Shown here: positions 1 to 8,624 of the stretch, piece after piece
Position numbering within the stretch: position 1 is the stretch's first letter
How the letters are laid out: each line of letters begins with the position of its first letter
Assembly (NCBI RefSeq): GCF_023715405.1
Contig: NZ_JAMBOC010000006.1
Coordinates: forward strand, 82,785-146,784
Reading direction: 5' to 3'
Origin: Solibacillus isronensis
GTDB taxonomy: Bacteria; Bacillota; Bacilli; Bacillales_A; Planococcaceae
Length of the DNA stretch: 64,000 bases
Notes under the pieces: model-generated
Database searches by the model: none
Told to the model about the DNA's origin: nothing
The model's input: the letters and a program-made list of their open reading frames with translations, nothing else
Program-made: the position numbers and the translations under genes

Positions 1-994
1 AACGAGAGGCAGTCGCTTTTATTCGGAAAACACGGCCTTTATTTAAACGGTCACCAAGAAGCATCAATGTTGCCGGTAAAAGTGTAATACCAGTTAAGAC
101 AGCCAGCAACACGACAATTGATCCGCCAAGCGCGATGTTCATGAAAATTTCCACATCAATGACGATCATTGCACCAAGACCAATCATGACACAAAGCGCT
201 GAGAAGATAATCGATCGTCCTGCTGTTTGGATAGCAATTTGAACTGACTGCTCAATGGATTGTGTGTTGCGTTCTTCACGGTAACGGTTAATAAGCAGCA
301 AAGCAAAATCAATACTTAAAGCTAACCCGAGCATTGGGACGATATTTAAAACGAAAATCGATAAGTTCACACTATCGCCTAAAAGAGCCAATAGACCAAG
401 TGTGATGACAACCGTGGCACCGCCAACTAAAATAGGCAGTAAAGAAGCTACAATCGTACCGAATGCTAACAATAAAACGATTAAAGCAATCGGAAGACCA
501 ATCGTTTCAGCTTTAATTAAATCATTTTGACTTGCTACATTAATATCCTTTGAAATAACCGGTTCACCTGTAATGGAAATACCGTTAACTTCGCCGAGCT
601 TTTCACGCAACTCGTCAATAATAGGGAAGTAATCATCTACCGAATTATCAAACTCCAGCATTCCATAGGCATAGCCGTCTTTATTTAATTCTTCGACACC
701 TACAGGAGATGTTATTGTTTGAATTTCTTCAATTGTTTCTAATCTTTCAAGGGCAGACGAAATTTCCTCATCTGTTTTATTTTCAAACAGCACAAAAATC
801 GTTTTTGCGGGTAAATTGAATGTATCCGATAACTCGTGCGTTACATACGAGTGGTCGCCATCATAGAAAAACCCATCCCCTTGCAGTTTAGAAGGGAGTT
901 GAAGCGCAAAAAATGCTAGAACAACTAAAATTGCACACCATAGTAGAACGATCGGTTTTGCAAATTTTGTAATGAATGCTGCGAACTGTTTCAT
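1..994 (-). CDS. MMPL/RND-family transporter (N-terminal part)
   Basis: Partial gene that runs off the left edge; about 331 N-terminal residues are present. It starts with one membrane helix (around residues 12-32), then an extracytoplasmic domain of about 150 residues, then a block of closely spaced membrane helices (from about residue 175) typical of the MMPL/RND export fold. Bacterial members move lipids, drugs or other hydrophobic compounds using proton motive force. The ATG start is at 992-994 on the minus strand. It lies downstream of the pit terminator, so it is probably a separate unit. The substrate cannot be read from this fragment. Confidence 0.85.
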   Translation of the reverse strand, partial: MKQFAAFITKFAKPIVLLWCAILVVLAFFALQLPSKLQGDGFFYDGDHSYVTHELSDTFNLPAKTIFVLFENKTDEEISSALERLETIEEIQTITSPVGVEELNKDGYAYGMLEFDNSVDDYFPIIDELREKLGEVNGISITGEPVISKDINVASQNDLIKAETIGLPIALIVLLLAFGTIVASLLPILVGGATVVITLGLLALLGDSVNLSIFVLNIVPMLGLALSIDFALLLINRYREERNTQSIEQSVQIAIQTAGRSIIFSALCVMIGLGAMIVIDVEIFMNIALGGSIVVLLAVLTGITLLPATLMLLGDRLNKGRVFRIKATASR

Positions 995-1041
995 AAATTA
1001 CCGCCTTTCTTTTTCCATAAATACAGTGTAATGGATTCATA

Positions 1042-1102
1042 GAAAAAAAGAAAAGAGGGAGGTTTGTCCGAAAAAAAATTTCGAAACATACCTCTCCTCT
1101 TT
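1042..1102 (-). terminator. terminator of the DUF47-pit operon
   Basis: A long GC-containing hairpin (AAAGAGG...CCTCTTT arms) directly follows the pit stop codon and is followed on the minus strand by a T-run. Confidence 0.75.
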
Positions 1103-1103
1103 A

Positions 1104-2120
1104 CTAAAAGAATAGATTTAATACTGTATAAATAATCGCTGCCATTACAGCAGAAATAGGCATTGTAATAATCCATGTTGTGACAATTTTACGAGCCATA
1201 CCCCAGTTTACGCCTTTTACATTTTGAGCTGAACCAACACCCATAATTGCAGAAGAAATAACATGTGTTGTTGATACAGGCAAGTGAATTAATGTTGCAC
1301 CGAAAATGATGGATGCGGAAGCAAGGTCTGCAGCAGCACCATTTACAGGACGGATTTTCATAATTTTGCCGCCAACTGTTTTAATGATTTTATAACCGCC
1401 GATTGATGTACCAAGACCCATTGCTAAAGCACAGGCAAAACGTACCCAACCCTGTACATCATCCGTTGTTTGCAAATTCGCTGCAATCAGTGCCATCGTA
1501 ATAATACCCATCGCCTTTTGAGCATCGTTTGTCCCGTGGGTAAATGATTGAATGGCAGCAGTGAAAATTTGCATAATACGGAAACCTTTATTTGTTTTAT
1601 ATAGGTTCATATTCTTAAAAATGAATTTCATTATTGTCATCATTATATAACCAGCACAAATCGCAATGATTGGTGATGCTAATAAAGCAATGATGATTTT
1701 TGTGAATCCGCTATAGTTTAAAACCCCGACTCCAGATGCTGCAATGGCAGCACCTGCAATCGAACCGATCAATGTATGAGACGAACTTGATGGAATTCCA
1801 AAATACCAAGTGACTAAGTTCCAAGTGATCGCTGATAATAGAGCGGCCAAAATAACAACAGTACCGATTAATGGTGCATCAGGTGTAGATAATGTAAAAG
1901 GGTCAACAATATCTGACGCAATCGCCTTTGCAACACCTACGAATGTAATGGCACCCAAGAAATTCATAAACGCTGCCATGACTACCGCTACTCGAGGAGG
2001 TAGCGCACGTGTTGAAACGGATGTTGCTATCGCATTTGCCGTGTCATGAAAACCATTAATGAAGTCAAATGCAAGTGCAAAAAAGACTACTAGGACAGTA
2101 ATGATAAGTAGTGTATTCAT
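1104..2120 (-). CDS. pit: low-affinity inorganic phosphate transporter, Pit family
   Basis: A 338-aa integral membrane protein of the PiT (PHO4) family, which takes up metal-phosphate complexes driven by protons or sodium. The two inverted family repeats show: an N-terminal NGFHDTANAIATSVSTRAL block (about residues 22-40) and a matching GTNDAQKAMG block in the second half (about residue 197). The ATG start is preceded by a GAGGAG site. It lies 19 bp downstream of a DUF47 gene on the same strand, the ykaA-pit arrangement of B. subtilis. Family assignment is firm; cation use is not visible. Confidence 0.95.
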   Translation of the reverse strand: MNTLLIITVLVVFFALAFDFINGFHDTANAIATSVSTRALPPRVAVVMAAFMNFLGAITFVGVAKAIASDIVDPFTLSTPDAPLIGTVVILAALLSAITWNLVTWYFGIPSSSSHTLIGSIAGAAIAASGVGVLNYSGFTKIIIALLASPIIAICAGYIMMTIMKFIFKNMNLYKTNKGFRIMQIFTAAIQSFTHGTNDAQKAMGIITMALIAANLQTTDDVQGWVRFACALAMGLGTSIGGYKIIKTVGGKIMKIRPVNGAAADLASASIIFGATLIHLPVSTTHVISSAIMGVGSAQNVKGVNWGMARKIVTTWIITMPISAVMAAIIYTVLNLFF

Positions 2121-2139
2121 TAAAAGGACTCCTCATTAA

Positions 2140-2760
2140 TTACGCATTACGCATAATAATTGTTTCGATTGTATTAGCAACTGTTTGACAGTAGTCGGCA
2201 ATTTCTTCTAACTGTTCATAAATATCTTTGAATTTAATTAGACGAATAGGATCTTTTTCGTTTAAAAACAGCTTTTTAATAGAAGAACGTAAAACTTCAT
2301 CACATTCACGCTCATAATCTTTAATTAAAATTGCGTGTTGACGCATCCCAACAAGATCTTTTTTGTTTAATAGTTCCATCGCTTTAACGATTTCATCAGT
2401 AGATTTGGCAATATATGCTAGGAAATCGCGCATCGATTCATCGATTTCTGTTAATGAAAACATTTCGAAATGTGCAATCGTACCTTCTGCACCATCTAAC
2501 ACATCATCCATACGAATTGCTAATGATAAAATATCTTCACGCTCAATTGGCGTCATAAATGATTTATTAAGCATGACAATTAATTCATGAATTAATTTAT
2601 CACCTGCTGTTTCGTATTGCTTCATACGAATGCTAATTTCCTTTAAGTCTGCAACCGTTTCAATGCGGAAATCATTTGCATAATGGATACCTTCACGCAT
2701 ATTTTCAGCAATTTTCAATAAGGCTGAAAAAAACGGATCTTGCTTCTTTGAACTAAACAT
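2140..2760 (-). CDS. DUF47/PhoU-like Pit accessory protein
   Basis: A 206-aa soluble, helical protein of the DUF47 (YkaA/Pit accessory) family, distantly PhoU-like. Acidic and histidine residues recur through the helices, as expected for a metal-binding four-helix fold. Genes of this family sit immediately before pit in many bacteria and are thought to modulate phosphate uptake. Here it is the first gene of the two-gene operon, 19 bp from pit. The start at 2760 has a GGAGGC-type site upstream. Confidence 0.92.
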   Translation of the reverse strand: MFSSKKQDPFFSALLKIAENMREGIHYANDFRIETVADLKEISIRMKQYETAGDKLIHELIVMLNKSFMTPIEREDILSLAIRMDDVLDGAEGTIAHFEMFSLTEIDESMRDFLAYIAKSTDEIVKAMELLNKKDLVGMRQHAILIKDYERECDEVLRSSIKKLFLNEKDPIRLIKFKDIYEQLEEIADYCQTVANTIETIIMRNA

Positions 2761-2964
2761 GGAATGCCTCCTGGATATATATAATTAAAATAATTTTAAA
2801 AATTAACCTCAATTATCATAACAAAAACTTAAAAAAATCTATACAAATTTTACTCTAACCTTATCAATCTTTACAATTCTGTAACAAAAGGAAAAGGTGA
2901 ATAAGTAATTATTTTTAGTCGAAAGATAGAAAAAATACAACTAAACGAGTAAACTGTTTTGGTA

Positions 2965-4125
2965 TTATAGTAAATTTTGTAGCTCATTTTCCAAAAATGG
3001 CTTCGCATTCAAAAAGCGTACAAATTCGTCATATTTTAATCGCTGCTCACTTGTTGGCTTCTTCCCGGTGAAATAAGCACGTATTAAAATATTCTTTGGA
3101 GTATTTTCCATATCGATAAATTCCAATAACTGTGTATCATAGCCGACAAGTGATAAAAGTTCAGCGCGAATTGAATCCGTAGCCAATGCGGCAAAGCGCT
3201 CCTTCACTAAGCCATGCTGTGTCATAATCGATAATGCAGGTGCCTGCAGCTGACGGTTCAATTCATGTTGACAGCAAGGAACACTTAAAATAACTTTTGC
3301 GCCCCATTTTACAGCACGGGCTAATGCCATATCTGTCGCAACATCACAAGCATGAAGGGTTACGACCATATCTACAGAAGTTTCTTCATTGAAGTCATTA
3401 ATATCCCCAACTAAAAACTGTAGATCTTCATATTGTAAATCTGCTGCAATCCGGTTACATTCCTCAATCACTTCCTTTTTGAGGTCAAGGCCTGTGACAT
3501 GTATATCAAGACCCTTTTCAATTTTTAAGTAATGATACAAAGCGAATGTTAAATAGGACTTACCAGAACCGAAATCTAGTATTTGAATAGTTTTATCTTT
3601 CGGCAAATGGGCTAAAGAATCATCGATAAACTCAACAAAGCGATTGATTTGTTTAAACTTATCGTATTTCTGTTTCTTTATTTTCCCATCCTCTGACTGC
3701 ACTCCTAAACGGACTAAAAACGGGTGAATACGGGAATCATCCAATAGATATTGTTTTTTTCGGTTATGGGATAAGTTCACTTGTTTAGTTGTCGCATTTT
3801 GATCAGATTTCCAAAGCACTTTATTTTTCTTCGAGAGTTGCACTTGTACAGTCTGCTCCTGAAACTCAGCATGTACTTGCCGGAACTGTTCAAAAAGAGC
3901 ATCGAGCTTCGCGGCTAAATCTTCAACTGTTATATTTTCATGCTTTAAAATGCGCTCATATTGATATTCCAGTTGGATCATATATTCTCCGCGAATTTCT
4001 ACGGGCTTGAGTTTGACCCGTTTTAAGTCACTGGATTTTTGACGTGGCTGGCTAATAGTTGCTTGAAGTAGTGTTTTATTAGAAATGAGTGCATGAAGCC
4101 GCACTTTCATTTGTTCGAATTCCAT
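2965..4125 (-). CDS. class I SAM-dependent methyltransferase
   Basis: A protein of about 386 aa. A Rossmann-type methyltransferase domain begins near residue 180 with the SAM-binding motif LDFGSGKSYLTFALY, followed by an acidic strand end (VTGLDL) and a motif-IV-like region (VVTLHACDVATD). The N-terminal 170 residues are a separate domain I do not recognise. A TTG 24 bp upstream is in frame, but the ATG at 4123-4125 has a well-placed AAGGCGG site and is preferred. The gene stands alone and diverges from hflX. An RNA substrate is possible for this family, but nothing here proves it. Confidence 0.8.
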   Translation of the reverse strand: MEFEQMKVRLHALISNKTLLQATISQPRQKSSDLKRVKLKPVEIRGEYMIQLEYQYERILKHENITVEDLAAKLDALFEQFRQVHAEFQEQTVQVQLSKKNKVLWKSDQNATTKQVNLSHNRKKQYLLDDSRIHPFLVRLGVQSEDGKIKKQKYDKFKQINRFVEFIDDSLAHLPKDKTIQILDFGSGKSYLTFALYHYLKIEKGLDIHVTGLDLKKEVIEECNRIAADLQYEDLQFLVGDINDFNEETSVDMVVTLHACDVATDMALARAVKWGAKVILSVPCCQHELNRQLQAPALSIMTQHGLVKERFAALATDSIRAELLSLVGYDTQLLEFIDMENTPKNILIRAYFTGKKPTSEQRLKYDEFVRFLNAKPFLENELQNLL

Positions 4126-4261
4126 AAAAACCGCCTTTTCTTTTTTCAAAATATTGTTTCCCTATAGTATCATAATGCGCTTATATGTTGTCATTGTACA
4201 GGCTTTTGAATTGTATGTTACGATGGGGAAAAACTATAGATGGTAGCAAGGAGGCAAAAAT

Positions 4262-5539
4262 TTGAAAGATGTTGAAGTATTAATTGAACGCGGTGTATTA
4301 GTTGGCGTCAATTTACAAAAGGATGAGCATTTTGATTACTCAATGGAAGAGTTGGAAAATTTAGCACAAGCTTTAGATGTAAAAGTTGTCGGCATGGTGA
4401 CGCAAAATCTAGAACGTGTGACACCTTCACATTATGTAGGTACAGGGAAAATTGAAGAAATTAAGGCGTTCTTTGATGAAACAGATGCCAACATTATTAT
4501 TTTTAATGATGAACTCTCACCGTCACAAATCCGTAATTTAGAGCGTGATTTACAATGTAAAGTAATTGACCGTACAATGCTGATTTTAGATATTTTCAGC
4601 CGCCGTGCAAAATCACGTGAAGCGCAATTACAAGTAGAGCTCGCTCAATTACAGTATATGCTTCCGCGTCTAGTTGGGCTCCATGCTTCACTATCCCGTC
4701 AAGGGGGAGGAACAGGCGGCGGCTTTAAAAACCGTGGTGCAGGGGAAACAAAACTTGAACTTGACCGTCGTAAAATTGAAGATCAGATTTCGAAAATCAA
4801 GAAAGAACTTGAATCCGTTAAAGAACAGCGTGAAACACAGCGCAAGCAACGCCGTAAAAATGCAGTACCTGTCGTATCAATTGTAGGTTATACAAATGCA
4901 GGAAAGTCCACGATTATGAACCAGTTACTTGCGAAGGCGGGGCAAGATGATACAAAGCAAGTGTTTGAAAAGGATATGTTGTTCGCGACACTTGAAACTT
5001 CAGTCCGTAATATTGAACTGGAAGATAATAAATCCTTTTTACTGACTGATACGGTTGGTTTTGTTAGCAAACTGCCACATCACTTAGTAAAAGCATTCCG
5101 ATCGACATTGGAAGAAGCACGAGAATCCGACCTGCTGCTGCATGTTGTAGATGTATCAAATGAAGAATACCGTTTTATGATGGAAGTAACGAATGAAACA
5201 TTAAAAGCGATTGATGTTGAAAATATTCCTACTATATATGTATACAATAAATCCGACTTGGCTGATGTGGAATATCCATTAGTTAGCGGGGACAATATTT
5301 GGCTTTCTGCGAAGGAAGATGTAGGACTGGAAGAGTTGCTTCAACAAATCAAACAACAAATTTTTGCTAATTATGTTACATGTCAAATGCTTATTCCATA
5401 TAATCAGGGTGGAATTGTTTCCTATTTAAATGAGCAGGCAACTGTTTTAGAAACGGAATATGAAGAAGAGGGTACATTATTAACGCTTGAACTTAAAGAG
5501 GCGGATTATCAGAAGTATGAAATTTATGTGGTAAAGTAA
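4262..5539 (+). CDS. hflX: ribosome-associated GTPase HflX
   Basis: A 425-aa HflX. The N-terminal HflX domain carries the glycine-rich LSRQGGGTGGGFKNRGAGET stretch (about residues 144-163), followed by a coiled linker and the G domain: G1 GYTNAGKS at 209-216, G3 DTVGF at 263, G4 NKSD at 329. HflX binds ribosomes and splits stalled or hibernating 70S particles. It uses a TTG start with an AAGGAGG site 5-6 bases upstream. It is monocistronic: divergent from the methyltransferase and closed by its own terminator. Confidence 0.96.
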   Translation: MKDVEVLIERGVLVGVNLQKDEHFDYSMEELENLAQALDVKVVGMVTQNLERVTPSHYVGTGKIEEIKAFFDETDANIIIFNDELSPSQIRNLERDLQCKVIDRTMLILDIFSRRAKSREAQLQVELAQLQYMLPRLVGLHASLSRQGGGTGGGFKNRGAGETKLELDRRKIEDQISKIKKELESVKEQRETQRKQRRKNAVPVVSIVGYTNAGKSTIMNQLLAKAGQDDTKQVFEKDMLFATLETSVRNIELEDNKSFLLTDTVGFVSKLPHHLVKAFRSTLEEARESDLLLHVVDVSNEEYRFMMEVTNETLKAIDVENIPTIYVYNKSDLADVEYPLVSGDNIWLSAKEDVGLEELLQQIKQQIFANYVTCQMLIPYNQGGIVSYLNEQATVLETEYEEEGTLLTLELKEADYQKYEIYVVK

Positions 5540-5553
5540 TAATGGAGATAACA

Positions 5554-5596
5554 AGCTAAAGTACGTTGTGGTTGCATCGTACTCTAGCTTTTTTTA
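5554..5596 (+). terminator. terminator of hflX
   Basis: AGCTAAAGTACG pairs with CGTACTCTAGCT (small bulge), followed by a T-run. Confidence 0.75.
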
Positions 5597-5738
5597 TTAA
5601 ATCTTTATCTAGTTGAAAAGTCAAAATAATTTCTTTACTGAATTAATTGTTTTATAATACAAAAATCCTGTTGTGGTAATTTGTTCTATTTATCTGAAAA
5701 TAATGAAAAAACATAAAATTATAACATTTTGATTATTT

Positions 5739-5754
5739 GTTGATTTTAATCAAC
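5739..5754. promoter_or_regulatory. perfect palindrome upstream of the peptide transporter
   Basis: GTTGATTTTAATCAAC has perfect 7-bp arms. It lies about 95 bp before the transporter ATG in AT-rich DNA, where an operator would be expected. The binding protein is unknown. Confidence 0.4.
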
Positions 5755-5813
5755 TATTAGGCTAAAGTGTTCAAGTATATTATTTCAAATGTCAGACAAC
5801 AGACGACGGAGTT

Positions 5814-5828
5814 TATTGTCAGAATATT
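5814..5828. promoter_or_regulatory. CodY-box-like sequence
   Basis: TATTGTCAGAATATT matches the CodY consensus AATTTTCWGAAAATT at 12 of 15 positions. It lies just upstream of the ribosome site of the peptide transporter. A second TGTCAGA occurs about 28 bp upstream (near 5790), giving a direct repeat. CodY control of peptide uptake is well known in Bacillales; the assignment here is inference. The rest of the roughly 250-bp interval after the hflX terminator is AT-rich with no further ORF. Confidence 0.4.
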
Positions 5829-5849
5829 TATTAATCGGGAGGATTTCAA

Positions 5850-7334
5850 ATGTATTCAAAAGAAGAAATTGTGAAGTCCGTTCCTCAAACTGGTTTTGTC
5901 GGTCAACCTAAAGGGTTGTTTACACTATTCTTTACAGAGTTTTGGGAACGTTTTTCATATTATGGTATGCGTGCCATTCTACTATTCTACATGTACTATG
6001 CAGTTAAAGATGGTGGATTAGGACTAGATCGTACGCAAGCTAACATCATCATGTCGATTTACGGTTCATTAATCTACATGTCAGGTATTATCGGCGGGTG
6101 GATCGCTGACCGTATTACTGGTATGCGTAAAGCGATATTCTATGGCGGAATATTAATTATGATTGGTCATATATTATTGGCCTTGCCGCTTGGTGTATCA
6201 GCATTATACTTATCGATGTTCTTTATCATCATTGGTACTGGTTTATTAAAGCCAAATGTTTCATCAGTAGTTGGTGACTTGTATGCAGAAAATGATGCAC
6301 GTCGTGATTCAGGATTCTCTATTTTCTATATGGGTATCAACATGGGTGGTTTCCTGGCACCTTTATTAGTTGGTTTATTCCAAAAAAACTGGGGCTTCCA
6401 TGCAGGATTCAGTGTCGCTGCGGTAGGTATGTTCATCGGTTTAGTTGTTTACTTAATGTCACAAAAGAGCCTTGGTTTAGCAGGTTCTGTAGCACCTAAC
6501 CCACTATCAGATAAAGAGAAGAAAACGACAACACGTAACTTCACAATTGGTGGTTTAATTATTGTAATTTTAGGTTTTGTAGCTTACCAAACAGGTAACG
6601 CAAGCATTGAAAACTTCTCATTATTAATTACATTCTTAGGTGTAATGATTCCTACGTTATTTATTATTTATATGTATCGTAGTCCAAAAACAAATGCAGA
6701 CGAAAAATCTCGTCTATTAGCATATATCCCATTATTCATTTGTGCGGTAATGTTCTGGGCAATTGCTGAACAATCTTCAACAGTCATTGCAACGTTCATT
6801 GATACTCGTACAAACTTAAATTTATGGGGCTTTGAAATTCCGGCTGCATGGTTCCAGTCATTTAACCCGTTATTCATCATCGTTTTAGCGCCAATGTTTG
6901 CGCTTATGTGGACGAAATTAGCGGATCGCGGACCATCAACTCCGAAGAAATTTGCTTTATCTTTATTCTTTGCAGGTATTTCATTCTTCGTAATGATCGC
7001 AGCAATCGTTTTAACTCCAGAAGATACGTTAGTAAACCCACTTTGGGTTGTATTCTCAATCTTCCTGTTAGTATTAGGTGAGCTATTGCTTTCACCAGTT
7101 GGTTTATCAGCTACAACGAAATTGGCACCAGCTGCATTCGCAGGCCAAACAATGGCGTTATGGTTCCTGGCATCAGCTGCTGCACAAGCAATTAATGCAC
7201 AGTTAGTTCGAGTTTACGGAATCGTATCTGAAACAACTTACTTCGGTGTATTAGGTGGTTTATCGGTTGTATTAGGTGTTATTATCCTCCTGATTTCGCC
7301 AATCATCTCTAAAGCAATGCGCGGTATTAAATAA
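5850..7334 (+). CDS. dtpT: proton-dependent di/tripeptide transporter (POT/PTR family)
   Basis: A 494-aa major-facilitator protein of the POT family, which imports di- and tripeptides with protons. The family signature FFTEFWERFSYYGMRAIL lies at about residues 28-45 and holds the ExxER-type motif used in proton coupling. A second POT block (FYMGINMGGFLAPLL) follows helix 4. Hydrophobicity supports 14 helices. The start has a GGGAGG site. It is a single gene with its own perfect terminator. Candidate CodY and palindromic sites lie upstream. Confidence 0.93.
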   Translation: MYSKEEIVKSVPQTGFVGQPKGLFTLFFTEFWERFSYYGMRAILLFYMYYAVKDGGLGLDRTQANIIMSIYGSLIYMSGIIGGWIADRITGMRKAIFYGGILIMIGHILLALPLGVSALYLSMFFIIIGTGLLKPNVSSVVGDLYAENDARRDSGFSIFYMGINMGGFLAPLLVGLFQKNWGFHAGFSVAAVGMFIGLVVYLMSQKSLGLAGSVAPNPLSDKEKKTTTRNFTIGGLIIVILGFVAYQTGNASIENFSLLITFLGVMIPTLFIIYMYRSPKTNADEKSRLLAYIPLFICAVMFWAIAEQSSTVIATFIDTRTNLNLWGFEIPAAWFQSFNPLFIIVLAPMFALMWTKLADRGPSTPKKFALSLFFAGISFFVMIAAIVLTPEDTLVNPLWVVFSIFLLVLGELLLSPVGLSATTKLAPAAFAGQTMALWFLASAAAQAINAQLVRVYGIVSETTYFGVLGGLSVVLGVIILLISPIISKAMRGIK

Positions 7335-7346
7335 TTAATAATCATC

Positions 7347-7387
7347 AAACCTTTATTTACAGAATTTCTGTAAATAAAGGTTTTTTC
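7347..7387 (+). terminator. terminator of the peptide transporter
   Basis: A perfect inverted repeat (CCTTTATTTACAGAA / TTCTGTAAATAAAGG) followed by TTTTTT. Confidence 0.9.
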
Positions 7388-7439
7388 TTTTGGTCAATAA
7401 GGAATAATAAAAGTTAACTACTTAAAAAGGTAGTCTGTG

Positions 7440-7742
7440 GTATATAATGGGATTGGGATGATACTTAAAGAAGCGCTATAAATTCTTTCAGTAAGGAAGT
7501 ATCGATTCTTCACATGAACTTCTTTCAGCGATTGTCAAAAACTTTTGCCGAAAGAGACCCATTTGGGTTAATTTCGCTACATTTGGTCGAAAATAACCGG
7601 GGTAACCGATATATGTAGAACATTCCCGATGGTTACACATCTTTTTCAAAAATCATGCGACAAAGCATGATTGCGGAGAGACACTAAGTAAAGCAAGGCG
7701 TTTTTAAGTATGAAGAAAAGTAACTATAGGGGAGGCAGAATT
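7440..7742 (+). other. long structured 5' leader, class unknown
   Basis: About 300 bases without an ORF before the acyltransferase gene. Several nested hairpins can be drawn: CGAAA-gag-ACCC/GGGT-taa-TTTCG (about 7540-7574), CTACAT/ATGTAG enclosing a GC-rich element (about 7577-7619), GTAACC/GGTTAC (about 7602-7636), and the perfect AATCATGC/GCATGATT stem with a 6-nt loop (about 7653-7674). There is no T-run, so no classical terminator. I could not match it to T-box, SAM, lysine, purine, c-di-AMP or cobalamin cores. It may be a leader RNA or a small RNA. Confidence 0.4.
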
Positions 7743-8576
7743 ATGTTAGAATCAGTGACGATTAAAGAATTAACGACAATTGAACAAATTGAAGAGGCAC
7801 GAAAGCTAGAGCATGAAATTTGGGCTGTCGGCAGCATTCCAGTACATCAAACAATTGCGACGATTCGCAATGGCGGGATTGTACTCGGTGCATATTTAAA
7901 TGATGAAATAATTGGTTTTAACTATAGTTGCCCTGGATATATGGATGAGAATATATACTTATATTCCCATATGATTGGTGTGAAGCGTAATTATCGTGAG
8001 CAAGGCGTTGGAGAATTGCTTAAAAATTACTTAAAGGATATCGCAATAGAGCGCGGTTACAGAACTTGCCGCTGGACGTTTGATCCACTTGAAGCGCGCA
8101 GCGGATTTTTGAACTTTTCAAAGTTGCGTAGTTATAGCGATACTTATATAGAAAATTGCTACGGTGAAATGGAAGACCCGTTCAATCGGGTATTGCCTAC
8201 AGATCGTCTTTGTGTAGAGTGGCAACTTGTTGATAATGATTACTTGCGCTGGGATGCGAAAGTGGAAGAATTACTGGATGAAGCAAAGCCGGTAGTGAAT
8301 TGGGAAGAGAATATGGTAGGCCTTCCGACATTGGATCCGGAGCAAAAGTTTAATAAAGAAGAGGCGCTTATTCATGATGCCTATCTGTTACCTATCCCTA
8401 CGAATTTCCAGAAAATCAAAGTGGAAAGTGTTGCGTTGGCAGAAGATTGGCGCTATAAAACGAGAAATATTTTACAGGCAATGTTTGATCAAAATTATAA
8501 AATAATTTATTTACACAAAATAAATGATAATATTAGCCATTACTTACTTGTAAAGCGTTCATTATTTGCTCTTTAA
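7743..8576 (+). CDS. GNAT N-acyltransferase linked to the racemase
   Basis: A protein of 277 aa. Residues 60-120 contain a GNAT acyl-CoA-binding core (the VKRNYREQGVGELLK segment matches the R/Q-x-x-G-x-G/A loop). The C-terminal half is an extension typical of the acyltransferases encoded next to NSAR/OSBS enzymes. In Geobacillus kaustophilus the equivalent enzyme is an N-succinyltransferase for D-amino acids; that role is inferred here from the neighbour 48 bp downstream. An in-frame ATG 33 bp upstream overlaps the ribosome site, so the ATG at 7743 (GGGGAGG, 7-base spacing) is chosen. Confidence 0.75.
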   Translation: MLESVTIKELTTIEQIEEARKLEHEIWAVGSIPVHQTIATIRNGGIVLGAYLNDEIIGFNYSCPGYMDENIYLYSHMIGVKRNYREQGVGELLKNYLKDIAIERGYRTCRWTFDPLEARSGFLNFSKLRSYSDTYIENCYGEMEDPFNRVLPTDRLCVEWQLVDNDYLRWDAKVEELLDEAKPVVNWEENMVGLPTLDPEQKFNKEEALIHDAYLLPIPTNFQKIKVESVALAEDWRYKTRNILQAMFDQNYKIIYLHKINDNISHYLLVKRSLFAL

Positions 8577-8624
8577 TTTATCAGTGAATGATGTCGCAGC
8601 TAAATATTATTAGGAGCAATAAAG

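Noticed and set aside
2761..2964. Pho box before the DUF47-pit operon
   Set aside because: TTACA-like words occur, but not as the regularly spaced direct repeats that PhoP needs.
7440..7742. Possible T-box or known riboswitch
   Set aside because: No T-box antiterminator sequence (GGTGGNACCGCG-like), no terminator T-run and no core of the SAM, lysine, purine, cobalamin or c-di-AMP classes that I could recognise; kept only as an unknown leader.
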